The notes: generated from the letters alone by a model not told the origin. A stretch of 38,997 nucleotides of DNA from Eubacteriales bacterium (GCA_029004515.1 JAQVYH010000014.1:1-38997); one strand, 5' to 3'. Positions 16,515 to 26,605 are shown, counted from the stretch's first letter. Numbers and translations are program-made.

Positions 16515-18713
16515 ATGAAAAAAGCAAACAGAGTCACCTGCTGGATTGTTATTGCAGTTATTTTATTAACAGCATATCTTTCAGTTTTTGGTGCAAAGAT
16601 TGGCAAACTTAAGGTGCCTTCAGCAGAGGATATGAGATTTGGTATCGATATCCGTGGTGGTGTTGAAGCAACATATGTTCCTAAGAATTTTGACGGTGTT
16701 CCAACAAGTGCCCAGCTAGATGCAGCAAAAGCTGTTATTGAAACTCGTTGTGATGCACAGAACATTTTAGACCGTGAAATTAAAGTTGATTTAGTTAACA
16801 AGTCTATTTTCGTTAGCTTCCCTTGGAAGTCAGATGAAAAAGAATTTAAGGCTGACAAAGCTATTAAAGAATTGGGTGAAACAGCACTCCTTACATTCCG
16901 TGACCCACAGGGTAACATCCTTCTCGAAGGTAAGAATGTTAAAAAGGCATCAGCTGGTCATGACCCACAGACAGGTGCTCCTGTTGTTGAATTAAAGTTT
17001 GACAAGGAAGGCTCAAAGCTCTTCGAACAAGCAACTGGTATGCTTGTTGGTCAGCAGATGGCAATCCTTATGGATGATGTTATGATTTCTAACCCAAGTG
17101 TTACCGAAAAGATCGTTGGTGACGGCGCTGTAATCACTGGTTTAGAGAACACAGAAGCTGCTATGGCCCTTGCAAGCAAGATTAATTCAGGTTCTCTTCC
17201 ATTCGCACTTGAGTCAAAGGACTACAATGCTATCAGCCCAACAATGGGTAGCAAGGCGCTTGATGTTATGGTACAAGCTGGTATCCTTGCTCTTCTCATC
17301 ATAGGCTTATTTATGATTATTTACTACAGACTACCTGGTTTTGTTGCAGTATTTGCACTTCTTCTCCAGATTGCAGGTCAGCTGCTTGCGTTGTCTGTAC
17401 CACAGTTTACATTAACTCTTCCAGGTATCGCAGCTGTTATTCTATCTATAGGTATGGGTGTTGACGCCAACATCATTACAGCTGAAAGAATCAAGGAAGA
17501 AATCGCTGATGGCAAGTCAGTTCGTGCTGCTATCGACGCTGGTTTCCATAAGGCTTTCTCATCAGTGTTTGATGGTAACATAACAGTTATTATCGTAGCT
17601 ATTATGCTTATGGTATTCGGTTCAGGTACAATGTTATCATTCGGATACTCTCTTCTTACTGGTGTTCTCCTTAACTTCCTTTGTGGTGTGCTTGCATCAA
17701 AGCTTATGCTCAGATCATTAGGCCAGCACAAAATGTTCAGAAAGACATGGCTCTATGGTAGTGGTAAGAAGAAAGATAAGGTTATCAACTTCTACAAGAA
17801 CAGAAAAATTTACTTCATCATTTCGTTTGTTGTTATTGCAATCGGTGTTGCATCTATGTTTATTAACGGAACACAATTCGATATCGAATTCAAGGGTGGT
17901 TCTCTCTTAACATATACTTACACAGACCAGGTTGATGTTGCTAAGGCAGAGAGAGTTGCTGAAGATTCATTAGGTATGGATATTGGTGTTCAGACTAAGC
18001 AGGATATTGCATCTAATGAAACAAAGCTTGTAATCAGCCTTTCAGAAAAGGAAAAGATTGCATCAGCTGACCAGGAAAAGCTTTCAAATGCACTTGCAGA
18101 GGCATTTCCAAAGAATGATATTAAGATTGCCGATGTAAGAGTAGTAGAACCATCTATTGGTAAGCGTTTTGCTGTTGATAGTTCAAAGGCTATTATCTTC
18201 TCAATTGTACTTATTATTTTATATGTATGGTACAGTTTCAGAAAGGTATCAGGTCTTTCAGCCGGTGTTTCGGGTATTGTCGCACTCTTCCACGACGTGC
18301 TTATTGTATTCTTAACATTCGTTATATTTAAGATGCCTGTAAATGAATCATTCATTTCCGCAGCACTTACAATTCTCGGTTTCTCAATCAATGATACAAT
18401 CGTTATTTATGACCGTATCAGAGAGAATAAGAGAAAGGCAGGTTCAAAAGAACCTATCGAAGAAATCGTTGATAAGAGTATCACACAGTCAATATCTCGT
18501 TCAGTAAATACTAACCTTTGCACACTCCTCAGTATTGTAATCGTTTATGTATTTGCATACATTCAGGATATCTCTTCAATCAAGACATTCGCTCTTCCAA
18601 TGATCTTCGGTATCATCAGTGGTTGTTACTCAACAATCTGTATTGCAGGTCCACTTTGGACAGGCTGGCAGAAGCGCAAAGAAAAAAGAATTCTAAGCGC
18701 AAAGGCAAGATAA
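16515..18713 (+). CDS. secDF: Fused protein translocase subunit SecDF
   Basis: A 732-residue membrane protein that uses the ion gradient to pull exported proteins through SecYEG. The ATG at 16515 is chosen because AGGAGG (16502-16507) precedes it and the next residues KANRVTCWIVIAVILL begin helix 1; the longer frame spans the promoter. SecD fills about residues 1-420, with FGIDIRGGVEATY, a periplasmic domain and the membrane motif MGVDANIITAERIKEE. SecF follows from about 425: NGTQFDIEFKGGSLLTY, then NDTIVIYDRIREN. Twelve membrane helices are expected. The aspartates of both conserved motifs are present, so the ion-conducting function should be intact. Fused SecDF is common in Bacillota. Confidence 0.97.
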   Translation: MKKANRVTCWIVIAVILLTAYLSVFGAKIGKLKVPSAEDMRFGIDIRGGVEATYVPKNFDGVPTSAQLDAAKAVIETRCDAQNILDREIKVDLVNKSIFVSFPWKSDEKEFKADKAIKELGETALLTFRDPQGNILLEGKNVKKASAGHDPQTGAPVVELKFDKEGSKLFEQATGMLVGQQMAILMDDVMISNPSVTEKIVGDGAVITGLENTEAAMALASKINSGSLPFALESKDYNAISPTMGSKALDVMVQAGILALLIIGLFMIIYYRLPGFVAVFALLLQIAGQLLALSVPQFTLTLPGIAAVILSIGMGVDANIITAERIKEEIADGKSVRAAIDAGFHKAFSSVFDGNITVIIVAIMLMVFGSGTMLSFGYSLLTGVLLNFLCGVLASKLMLRSLGQHKMFRKTWLYGSGKKKDKVINFYKNRKIYFIISFVVIAIGVASMFINGTQFDIEFKGGSLLTYTYTDQVDVAKAERVAEDSLGMDIGVQTKQDIASNETKLVISLSEKEKIASADQEKLSNALAEAFPKNDIKIADVRVVEPSIGKRFAVDSSKAIIFSIVLIILYVWYSFRKVSGLSAGVSGIVALFHDVLIVFLTFVIFKMPVNESFISAALTILGFSINDTIVIYDRIRENKRKAGSKEPIEEIVDKSITQSISRSVNTNLCTLLSIVIVYVFAYIQDISSIKTFALPMIFGIISGCYSTICIAGPLWTGWQKRKEKRILSAKAR

Positions 18714-18725
18714 ACTTTTCTATAG

Positions 18726-18758
18726 TATCCGCTATCCATTGGGTAGCTGATATTTTTT
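18726..18758 (+). terminator. Terminator of secDF
   Basis: TATC-C-GCTATCC (18726-18737) pairs with GGGTAGC-T-GATA (18741-18752), with one mismatch and one wobble, and six T follow. Confidence 0.8.
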
Positions 18759-18827
18759 ATGTGGGACAACATCCCGATAATTTCCAGTAGTTAGTTATAT
18801 AGAACCATAAAAATATCTTGTATTATA

Positions 18828-18856
18828 TTGAATTATTTAATGCTCTATGGTAAAAT
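18828..18856 (+). promoter_or_regulatory. Sigma-A promoter of the glycosidase operon
   Basis: TTGAAT (18828-18833), 17 bases and TAAAAT (18851-18856). The leader of about 45 bases carries GAAAGGATGG before the GH38 ATG. I see no operator palindrome nearby. Confidence 0.65.
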
Positions 18857-18906
18857 TGTGTTTATGTGGGAAAAATTAATTTTCCTGTTGAAAGGATGGT
18901 TCTATT

Positions 18907-21327
18907 ATGAGAAAATTACACCTATTATGCAATGCCCATTTGGATCCAGTATGGCTTTGGCAGTGGAAGGAAGGAGCAGCAGAGGCTGTGTCAACTTTCC
19001 GAGTTGCAGCTGAATTCTGTGAGGAGTTTGACGGATTCGTTTTTAATCATAATGAGGCTGTCCTTTATGAATGGATTGAAGAATATGAGCCTGAACTTTT
19101 CGTGCGCATTCAAAAGCTTGTTAAAGAGGGCAAGTGGAAGATTATGGGTGGATGGTATCTTCAACCCGATTGCGTTATGCTGTCAGGTGAAAGCTTTTTA
19201 AGACAGATTGAGCTTGGCCATAGCTACTTTAAGAATAAGTTCGGTGTGATTCCTGACACAGCAATTAACTTTGATCCATTTGGTCATACAAAAGGTCTTG
19301 TGCAGATTCTTTCCAAAACAGGATATAAAAACTATGTGTTTATGCGTCCTTTTGGCGAGGAAGGTGACTTTCTCTGGAAAGGTTTTAATGATAGTGAAAT
19401 TGTATCTCACCGTCTTTGGGGTTGCTATAACTCTCGTAAAGGAGCAGCAACTGCGAAGATAAGAGATTATATTGAAAAGTTTGATAATATTGATATCGGA
19501 CTATGTCTTTGGGGTGTAGGAAACCACGGTGGTGGTCCATCAAGAAAGGATATTATCGATATTGGTGAGCTAATTAAAGAACGGACCGATATTGATATTT
19601 TCCATTCTGACACTGATACATATTTTAATGAAATAAAAAAGGACGAACTCCCTGTTGTAGAAGGATCTCTTATGCATTGCATGGTTGGTTGTTATACATC
19701 AATGGTTCGTGTTAAGCAGGCACATCGTCGCCTTGAAAACTCCATTGCAGTTACAGAAAAGATTATGACCAATGCTCATATGACAAAGGGGCTTCCGTTT
19801 GATTCTGTTGAGCTTGACAAAGCTAAAAAGAATCTTGCTTTTGCCCAGTTCCATGATAGCCTGCCAGGTTCGGGAATTAAGGCTGTAGAGGAAGATGCAG
19901 TAAGATATCTTACAACGGGTGATGAAATTTGCGATAAACTTATTGCCCGCTCGTTTTTTAAGCTTGCAGATGGTCAGCCAAAGGCAAAAGATGGAGAAAT
20001 TCCAATACTTGTGTATAATCCTCATCCATTTGAAGTTGAGGGCGAATTTGAAGTTGAATTTATGCTTCAAGATCAGAACTGGAACGAGGGCGATCAGACA
20101 ATTGCCCATGTTTATAACGAGAAAGGCGAATTTTTACCATCACAGAATGAAAAGACCGAGTGTACATTTAATATGGACTGGATTGAAAGGGTTTCTTTCC
20201 GTGGCAGCTTAGCTCCATCAACGATTACTCGTTTTGATTGTACTCTTGAAACAATCAGAAACTATAAAATAGCAGACCATGATGAAACTGACTCTGCAAT
20301 CGTTGTTAATGGTAAGGATATGAGAGTTGCAATCAGTAAAAAGACTGGGCTTATTGAGAAATATACTGTTGGTGGAAGAGATATAGCAGTTAATACAGGC
20401 ATTATAGATGCCTTTAAGGATAATGAAGATCCTTGGGGTATGACAGTCGATTCATTTAAAGAAAAAATCGGTGAATTTAAGCTTGTTTCCGATGAGGAAG
20501 CTAATGACTTTATTGGTTATCCTGAGGAGAAATTACCTAATGTTCGTGTAGTTGAAAATGGCGATGTGCGAACAAAGGTAGATGCTATATTCAAATATAA
20601 GAATTCTTTTGCAGTAGTAGAGTATACAATTCCTAAAAATGATAATTATGTTGATATAAATATAATAATGTATTCTAATTACCCAATGGTACTATATAAG
20701 TATCGTTTTGATACTTTGGTTAGTGGTAAGGCTACTGGTCAGACAGCCTTTGGAGTATTGCCTCTTGAACAGGACGGCAGAGAGGTTGCATTCCAGAAAT
20801 GGTGCTCAATTGCAGATAATAACAATAGAATTTCTGTTATAAATAATGGTTTGTATGGCGGCAACTTTACAGATAGCACCATCAACCTTACGCTCCTTCG
20901 TACACCAATGTATTCTGCACATCCTGTAAATGACAGACAGATTGCTCCCCATAATAGATTCTTAAAGCATATGGATATGGGTGAGAGAATATTCAACCTG
21001 CGCATAACCCCACAGGCTGATGTAGAGCAGCTTGCCAATATATATAATGAAAACCCTGTTGTTATCTCGTTCTTCCCTTGTGGACAAGGCGAAAGAAGCT
21101 ATTCTGCTATCGAAATTAACAACAAAAATATTGTTATGAGTAGTATTAAGCCATATAAGGATGGCTATATGATTCATCTGTTTAACAGTAATGAATACGC
21201 TGAAAAGGTACTTATTGATGTTAAAGGTATAGGTGTTAAAACTGAACTTGAGTTTAAACCGTTCGAGCTTAAGTTTGTGTATGCTGATAAAAATGGTATT
21301 GCTGAAACAGAGTTTTCAGTTGAATAA
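18907..21327 (+). CDS. Alpha-mannosidase, glycoside hydrolase family 38
   Basis: An 806-residue cytoplasmic enzyme that removes terminal alpha-linked mannose with retention. The N-terminal catalytic domain opens with HLDPVWLWQW (H11 and D13 bind zinc) and reaches INFDPFGHTKG, where D123 is the expected nucleophile. RPFGEEGDFLWKG and HGGGPS complete the active-site pattern. The helical middle domain has QFHDSLPGSGI (about 310-320), which fits the third conserved zinc-histidine region (H-D). The rest is the all-beta C-terminal half. Length is on the low side for GH38 but normal for bacterial members. No signal peptide is present, so the substrate must be imported. It heads a four-gene operon with GH3, PHP and GH3. 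Confidence 0.92.
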   Translation: MRKLHLLCNAHLDPVWLWQWKEGAAEAVSTFRVAAEFCEEFDGFVFNHNEAVLYEWIEEYEPELFVRIQKLVKEGKWKIMGGWYLQPDCVMLSGESFLRQIELGHSYFKNKFGVIPDTAINFDPFGHTKGLVQILSKTGYKNYVFMRPFGEEGDFLWKGFNDSEIVSHRLWGCYNSRKGAATAKIRDYIEKFDNIDIGLCLWGVGNHGGGPSRKDIIDIGELIKERTDIDIFHSDTDTYFNEIKKDELPVVEGSLMHCMVGCYTSMVRVKQAHRRLENSIAVTEKIMTNAHMTKGLPFDSVELDKAKKNLAFAQFHDSLPGSGIKAVEEDAVRYLTTGDEICDKLIARSFFKLADGQPKAKDGEIPILVYNPHPFEVEGEFEVEFMLQDQNWNEGDQTIAHVYNEKGEFLPSQNEKTECTFNMDWIERVSFRGSLAPSTITRFDCTLETIRNYKIADHDETDSAIVVNGKDMRVAISKKTGLIEKYTVGGRDIAVNTGIIDAFKDNEDPWGMTVDSFKEKIGEFKLVSDEEANDFIGYPEEKLPNVRVVENGDVRTKVDAIFKYKNSFAVVEYTIPKNDNYVDINIIMYSNYPMVLYKYRFDTLVSGKATGQTAFGVLPLEQDGREVAFQKWCSIADNNNRISVINNGLYGGNFTDSTINLTLLRTPMYSAHPVNDRQIAPHNRFLKHMDMGERIFNLRITPQADVEQLANIYNENPVVISFFPCGQGERSYSAIEINNKNIVMSSIKPYKDGYMIHLFNSNEYAEKVLIDVKGIGVKTELEFKPFELKFVYADKNGIAETEFSVE

Positions 21328-21338
21328 TAGGGGTGCTA

Positions 21339-23486
21339 ATGATGGATATTGAAAAGAGAATTGAAGAATTACTATCGCAAATGACCCTCGAAGAAAAAAT
21401 CGGTCAGCTTACGCAGAGAATCTTTAAGGGCGCAGAAATAGAGCAGATGAAGGAATTTGCAAGAAAGGGTCAGGCAGGTTCTTATCTTCTTGGCTCTACA
21501 GCCTTTGGCAGTGATGTTTATCAGGAGCGTCCGTTAATCGGCTTAATGGATGAATTACAGGAAGCTGCACTTGAAAGCAGACTTGGAATTCCTCTTATCT
21601 ATGGTAGAGATGTTATCCACGGACATAGAACAGTATTTCCAATCCCTCTTGCCCTTGCATCTTCGTTTAATCCTGATATGATTAAAAAGAGCTATCGTAT
21701 GACAGCAGAGGAAGCATCCGACGATGGTATTCATTGGACATTTGCGCCTATGCTTGATGTCTCCCGTGACCCTCGTTGGGGAAGATGCATAGAGGGGCCT
21801 GGTGAAGACCCATATCTTGGTAGTATAGTTGCAAAATCCATTGTAACAGGCTTCCAGGGTGATAATGAAGAAGAATATAAACAGCGTCAGCATCTGGCTG
21901 CTTGTGCAAAGCATTATATTGGCTATGGTGCAAGCGAGGGCGGGCGAGATTATCACAGAGCTGAAATCTCTGATTACTCACTTCGCAACTATTATCTTCC
22001 GGCATTTAAAGCCGCAGTTGATAGTGGCGTAGCTACAGTTATGAGCTCCTTTAATGAGGTTAGTGGTGAGGCTGTTACTGCGAGTGAATATCTCCTTAAA
22101 GACCTTCTTAAAACAGAGCTTGGATTTGATGGCTTTGTTGTTACTGACTGGGGCGCTGTATGGCAGCTTATTCTTCAGGGCAGAGCAACCGATAGAAAGG
22201 ACGCAGCCCGCCTTGCTCTTAATGGCGGCAGCGATATGGATATGGAGGACAACTGCTATTGGGATTACCTTGCAGAGCTTGCCCTTGAGGGTAAAGTTCC
22301 TATAGAGAATATCGACGAAGCAGTTCGTAGAATCCTTCGTATTAAGCTTAGATTTGGCATCTGGGAAAAAGCACTTTCTGAAAGAATCGATTATGATTCA
22401 GAACTGCACTATGACCAGTCCAAGAAGATGGCAGAGGAATGTATGGTTCTTCTTAAGAATGAAGACAATATTCTACCACTTAAAAAGGATGCAAAAATTG
22501 CTCTTATTGGCCCTATGGTTAATGCGCGTCGTTCTCTGCTTGGTAGCTGGACACTTGATTGCGAGCCTGATAAGGTAAGCACAATCAAAGAGGCTATTTT
22601 AAGCCAGTATCCTGAGGTGACTGTTTATACTACTAATGAAGAGTCGTATGATAATATGATTTCTATGATATATGAATGTGACACCGTTGTTCTTGCCCTT
22701 GGTGAATCATATCTTATGACTGGAGAGGGAAAGAGCCTTGCATATATTGATGTTCCAAAAGAGCAAGAAGAGCTTGTTAAAAAAGCATATGCATTAGGCA
22801 AACCTATGATTGCAACAATGACTTTTGGCAGACCTATTGGTATGCAGAGTATTGAGCCATATCTTAAGGGGATTATATACACTTGGCATTCAGGCTCTAT
22901 GACAGCTCCTGCCCTTGCAGATATTCTTTTTGGTAAGGTTAATCCATCAGGCAAGCTTGCCATGACCCTTCCGAGGGTTACAGGGCAGATTCCTTTGTAT
23001 TATAATCCTCCAAGAGCAAGCAGGCGTTGTAATGGTTATTATGGTGACCCAAATCCTATTAACTATCAGGACGTTAGCGGCAGACCTATGTATCCATTTG
23101 GCTATGGCCTGTCATACACAACGTTTGAATACTCTAATTTAACAGTAGAAAATAAAGAAATATCACTCGATAAGATTAATAATGGTGATAAGTTTGCTAT
23201 TTCTGTAGAAGTTACTAATACAGGCGATGTTGATGGTATGGAAACAGTTCAGCTTTACATTCATGATAAGATTGCCTCTATGACAAGACCTATCCGTGAA
23301 CTTAAGGGCTTCAAGAAAGTTATGATTAAAAAAGGTGAGTCTGCCCGGGTTACATTTAATCTTGGTTATAGTGAGCTTGGCTTCTATGGAAGAGATAGCA
23401 AGTATAATGTTGAACTGGGTGAGTTTGATATCTACGTAGGTGGCAATTGTTATGCCGACCTTGGGGATATTATCATAGTTAAATAA
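21339..23486 (+). CDS. Beta-glucosidase-like glycoside hydrolase family 3 (standard domain order)
   Basis: A 715-residue enzyme from the ATG at 21339; ATG at 21342 is equally possible (AGGGG upstream). The N-terminal barrel has MTLEEKIGQL, YGRDVIHGHRTVFPIPL, the DPRWGRCIEGPGEDPYL block, KHYIGYGASEGGRDYH and GFVVTDWGAV, with D270 as the nucleophile. The second alpha/beta domain begins near 365 (ECMVLLKNEDNILPL), and an FnIII-like domain near 590 follows PFGYGLSYTTFEYS. Such enzymes cleave non-reducing beta-linked glucose or xylose, sometimes N-acetylglucosamine; the exact sugar is not certain. No signal peptide is present. It starts 11 bases after GH38 and is the second gene of the operon. Confidence 0.92.
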   Translation: MMDIEKRIEELLSQMTLEEKIGQLTQRIFKGAEIEQMKEFARKGQAGSYLLGSTAFGSDVYQERPLIGLMDELQEAALESRLGIPLIYGRDVIHGHRTVFPIPLALASSFNPDMIKKSYRMTAEEASDDGIHWTFAPMLDVSRDPRWGRCIEGPGEDPYLGSIVAKSIVTGFQGDNEEEYKQRQHLAACAKHYIGYGASEGGRDYHRAEISDYSLRNYYLPAFKAAVDSGVATVMSSFNEVSGEAVTASEYLLKDLLKTELGFDGFVVTDWGAVWQLILQGRATDRKDAARLALNGGSDMDMEDNCYWDYLAELALEGKVPIENIDEAVRRILRIKLRFGIWEKALSERIDYDSELHYDQSKKMAEECMVLLKNEDNILPLKKDAKIALIGPMVNARRSLLGSWTLDCEPDKVSTIKEAILSQYPEVTVYTTNEESYDNMISMIYECDTVVLALGESYLMTGEGKSLAYIDVPKEQEELVKKAYALGKPMIATMTFGRPIGMQSIEPYLKGIIYTWHSGSMTAPALADILFGKVNPSGKLAMTLPRVTGQIPLYYNPPRASRRCNGYYGDPNPINYQDVSGRPMYPFGYGLSYTTFEYSNLTVENKEISLDKINNGDKFAISVEVTNTGDVDGMETVQLYIHDKIASMTRPIRELKGFKKVMIKKGESARVTFNLGYSELGFYGRDSKYNVELGEFDIYVGGNCYADLGDIIIVK

Positions 23487-23506
23487 GCAGAGTGGAGATA
23501 TACATA

Positions 23507-24196
23507 ATGTTTAAGACAGAAACACATTGCCATACAAATGCTGTTAGCCGTTGTGCTAGTCAGACTCCTAAGCAGCAAATAGAGGCATATATTGAGTGTG
23601 GATATTCCACAGTTATTATTACTGAGCATTTCAGCGATTCATCCTTTGAACATATCGAGGGTGATTGGAAGAATAAGATTGACCATTTTCTTTCTGGCTA
23701 TAAGAAGGCAAAAGAGGCTGCAAAGGGAAGAATTGAAGTACTTTTAGGTATGGAACTTCGTAATATTTACAATGCGAACGATTATCTTGTGTATGGCATA
23801 ACAGAAGAGTTCTTATATAAATATAACAATAACGACGAGAACTTTCTTGAAATGACGATTGAGACATTTTCAGACATTGCACATGAAAATGACGTTCTTT
23901 TGTTTCAGGCACACCCATTCAGAAATTATATGACTATTACAGACCACAATATTCTTGATGGTATTGAGGTGTATAATGGTTGTGTGCGACATATGTCACG
24001 AAATGATATATGCGAGATGTGGGCGAAGAAGTATAATCTCTTAAGAAATTCAGGATCTGATGCACATCATGAAGATGATTGGGGCAGAGGTGGATTTATT
24101 ACACAACAGAAGATAACAAATAATAAACAGCTAGTCGAAGAAATGAAAAGAAAACCGCAGCTAATAATTACAGCTGAAGGATTTTTATATAAATAA
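23507..24196 (+). CDS. PHP domain phosphoesterase
   Basis: A 229-residue cytoplasmic protein; the ATG at 23507 is preferred because the upstream GTG at 23492 is part of its GTGGAG ribosome site. The four metal-binding motifs of the polymerase-and-histidinol-phosphatase domain are present: HCH (H7, H9) near the start, a TEHF element near residue 43, QAHPFRN at about 137-143, and GSDAHH at about 184-189. PHP proteins hydrolyse phosphomonoesters or related bonds with a trinuclear metal centre. In this operon it may dephosphorylate a sugar phosphate, but that is inference. Only 20 bases separate it from the GH3 upstream and 18 from the GH3 downstream. Confidence 0.9.
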   Translation: MFKTETHCHTNAVSRCASQTPKQQIEAYIECGYSTVIITEHFSDSSFEHIEGDWKNKIDHFLSGYKKAKEAAKGRIEVLLGMELRNIYNANDYLVYGITEEFLYKYNNNDENFLEMTIETFSDIAHENDVLLFQAHPFRNYMTITDHNILDGIEVYNGCVRHMSRNDICEMWAKKYNLLRNSGSDAHHEDDWGRGGFITQQKITNNKQLVEEMKRKPQLIITAEGFLYK

Positions 24197-24214
24197 TAGA
24201 AAGTGATGATCCCA

Positions 24215-26521
24215 ATGGTAAAGTGGTGCAGAGTTAAGTATCACCCAAATCTTCCTTATTATAATGATGGAAGAAGAGTTACAGAATGTGATGAACATAT
24301 TCAGCTTTCAAGAGAGGCAGCCTGTGAGGGTATGGTTCTTCTAAAAAATGAAAATAAGGTTCTTCCAATAGTTAATGGCAAAAACATTGTCCTTTTTGGT
24401 AAGGGACAGATTGACTATGTAAAAGGAGGCGGAGGTAGTGGTGAAGTTAATGGTAGCTATATCCGCAATGTTTACGAAGGCTTTAAAATAAAGGAAAAGG
24501 AAGGCAAGGTTAATATTCTTCATCAGCTTTCAGCGTTCTATGAGGATGTTGTTAAAAAGCAGTTTGCCGATGGTGTTGAAATCGGTAAAACAACTGAGCC
24601 TGAAATTCCTGAATACCTTTTGAATGTTGCAAAGAAATATACAGATACAGCGGTAATAACAATTGACCGTTTTTCAGGTGAGGGATATGACCGTAAGGGT
24701 GAAGAATATGACGGTGACTTCTATTTAAGCCGTGAAGAGGAAAAAATGGTTAAGACTGTTTCAGCGAACTTTGGTAATGTTATTGTAGTTCTTGATGTTG
24801 GAGGTATGGTTGATACATCATGGTTTAAGGACAATGATAAGATTTCTTCTGTGCTTCTTGCTTGGCAGGCAGGCATTGAGGGCGGTCTTGCAATAGCAGA
24901 TATCCTTTGTGGTGATGCAGTTCCGTCTGGTAAACTCGTAGATACCTTTGCAGATAGCTTCGATGCATATCCATCATCTGCAAACTTTAATGAATCAGAA
25001 GATTATGTGGATTATAATGATGATATCTATGTAGGCTATAGATATTTCGAGACTATTCCGGATGCAAAGGATAGGGTTTGTTACCCATTTGGTTTTGGTC
25101 TTTCTTATACTACCTTTGATATTTCAAATATAACCTTTACCCAGAATGGTGATGATGTAACTGTTAAAGCTACTGTTACGAATACTGGTGATTACAAGGG
25201 TAAGGAAGTAGTTCAGGTTTATTACTCTGCTCCGCAGGGTAAGCTTGGTAAGCCTGCAAGAGAGCTTATCGCTTTTAAAAAGACTGATCTTCTTATGCCT
25301 GGTGAGAGTCAGATTGTAGAAATGTCTTTTGATGTTAAAGCAATGGCTAGCTATGATGACCTTGGAAAGGTGTGTAAATCAGCTTATATTCTTGAACAGG
25401 GCACATATAAGTTATATGTTGGCAACTCTGTAAGAAATACAATCGAGGTTGCTTATACATATGATGTAGAAGAACAGTACAGACTCGTCCAGCAGCTTAA
25501 ACAAAGGTGTGCTCCTCGTAAGCTTGCAAAGAGAATGCTCTCAGATGGTAGCTATGAAAGTCTTCCAACAACAGATGAACCTGTTGAATATAACTATCCA
25601 ACACTTCCTGAAAATACCGCTAAAGCTCCACAAGAAAAGGCTATGCTTATGGATGTTGCTAGTGGCAAGGTATTGATGGATGAATTCCTTGCACAGCTTA
25701 CTGTTTCCGAGCTTGTTCATATCATTACAGGTCAGCCTAATCGTGGTGTTGCCAACACTTATGGTATGGGTGGAGATATTGAGGAATATGGGATTCCTAC
25801 AGTAATGACAGCTGATGGTCCTGCAGGACTTAGAATCGATAGGCATTGCAGCATAAATACAACTGCCTTCCCTTGTGCAACTCTTCTTGCTTGTTCATGG
25901 GATCCTGACCTTATCTATAGGGTTGGTGAGGCAGGTGCAAAGGAAGTTAAGGAAAACAACATTGGTGTTTGGCTTACTCCTGCTATGAACATTCATCGTA
26001 GTCCTCTTTGCGGTAGAAACTTTGAATACTACTCCGAAGACCCACTTATCGCAGGCGTGATGGCTGCTGCTAAAATTAATGGTATACAGTCACAACACAT
26101 TGCGGCATCTCTTAAGCATTTTGCTTGCAACAACAAGGAAACCAATAGACACGAATCAGATTCACGAGTTTCCGAAAGAGCACTGCGTGAGATTTATATT
26201 AAGGGTTTTGAAATCGCAGTTAAGACATCACAGCCCTGGACAATTATGTCATCATACAATTGTATGAATGGTCGTCATACATCAGAGAACTATGAGCTTC
26301 TTACTGAAATTCTTCGTGAGGAATGGGGATTTAGAGGCCTTGTTACTACTGATTGGTGGAATACAGCTGGCCAGACTCTTGAAATAAGAGCAGGTAATGA
26401 TGTTAAGATGCCTATTACAAGAAATGATACTCCAAAGGATTATGAGGATGGTAAGATTACACGTGCTGAAATTGAGCTTAGTGCAAAACGTCTTTTGGAA
26501 ATGTATATGAAGATAGACTAG
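24215..26521 (+). CDS. Domain-permuted GH3 beta-glycosidase
   Basis: A 768-residue enzyme in which the usual GH3 order is reversed. The alpha/beta-sandwich domain comes first (EGMVLLKNENKVLPI near 30-44, KGGGGSGEVNGS near 68-79), then an FnIII-like domain (PFGFGLSYTTFDISN near 292-306), and the catalytic barrel last: ADGPAGLRI near 529, NIHRSPLCGRNFEYYSEDP, KHFACNNKETNRHES, and VTTDWW with nucleophile D713. The same arrangement is known from Ruminococcus and Butyrivibrio beta-glucosidases. The start is uncertain: GTG 24203 and ATG 24206 are in frame; 24215 gives the best spacing. No signal peptide. It ends the operon just before a strong terminator. Confidence 0.9.
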   Translation: MVKWCRVKYHPNLPYYNDGRRVTECDEHIQLSREAACEGMVLLKNENKVLPIVNGKNIVLFGKGQIDYVKGGGGSGEVNGSYIRNVYEGFKIKEKEGKVNILHQLSAFYEDVVKKQFADGVEIGKTTEPEIPEYLLNVAKKYTDTAVITIDRFSGEGYDRKGEEYDGDFYLSREEEKMVKTVSANFGNVIVVLDVGGMVDTSWFKDNDKISSVLLAWQAGIEGGLAIADILCGDAVPSGKLVDTFADSFDAYPSSANFNESEDYVDYNDDIYVGYRYFETIPDAKDRVCYPFGFGLSYTTFDISNITFTQNGDDVTVKATVTNTGDYKGKEVVQVYYSAPQGKLGKPARELIAFKKTDLLMPGESQIVEMSFDVKAMASYDDLGKVCKSAYILEQGTYKLYVGNSVRNTIEVAYTYDVEEQYRLVQQLKQRCAPRKLAKRMLSDGSYESLPTTDEPVEYNYPTLPENTAKAPQEKAMLMDVASGKVLMDEFLAQLTVSELVHIITGQPNRGVANTYGMGGDIEEYGIPTVMTADGPAGLRIDRHCSINTTAFPCATLLACSWDPDLIYRVGEAGAKEVKENNIGVWLTPAMNIHRSPLCGRNFEYYSEDPLIAGVMAAAKINGIQSQHIAASLKHFACNNKETNRHESDSRVSERALREIYIKGFEIAVKTSQPWTIMSSYNCMNGRHTSENYELLTEILREEWGFRGLVTTDWWNTAGQTLEIRAGNDVKMPITRNDTPKDYEDGKITRAEIELSAKRLLEMYMKID

Positions 26522-26535
26522 AAATATAATTAGAT

Positions 26536-26575
26536 AAAAAAAGCCAAGTGTTTTAAATTACACTCGGCTTTTTTT
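26536..26575. terminator. Bidirectional terminator
   Basis: AAAAAAAGCC-A-AGTGT pairs with ACACT-C-GGCTTTTTTT around TTTAAATT. A-runs and T-runs on both sides let it serve the glycosidase operon and the MFS gene converging from the other strand. Confidence 0.88.
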
Positions 26576-26605
26576 GTTAAGAACTCGTATGGGAAAAGAA
26601 TTAAT

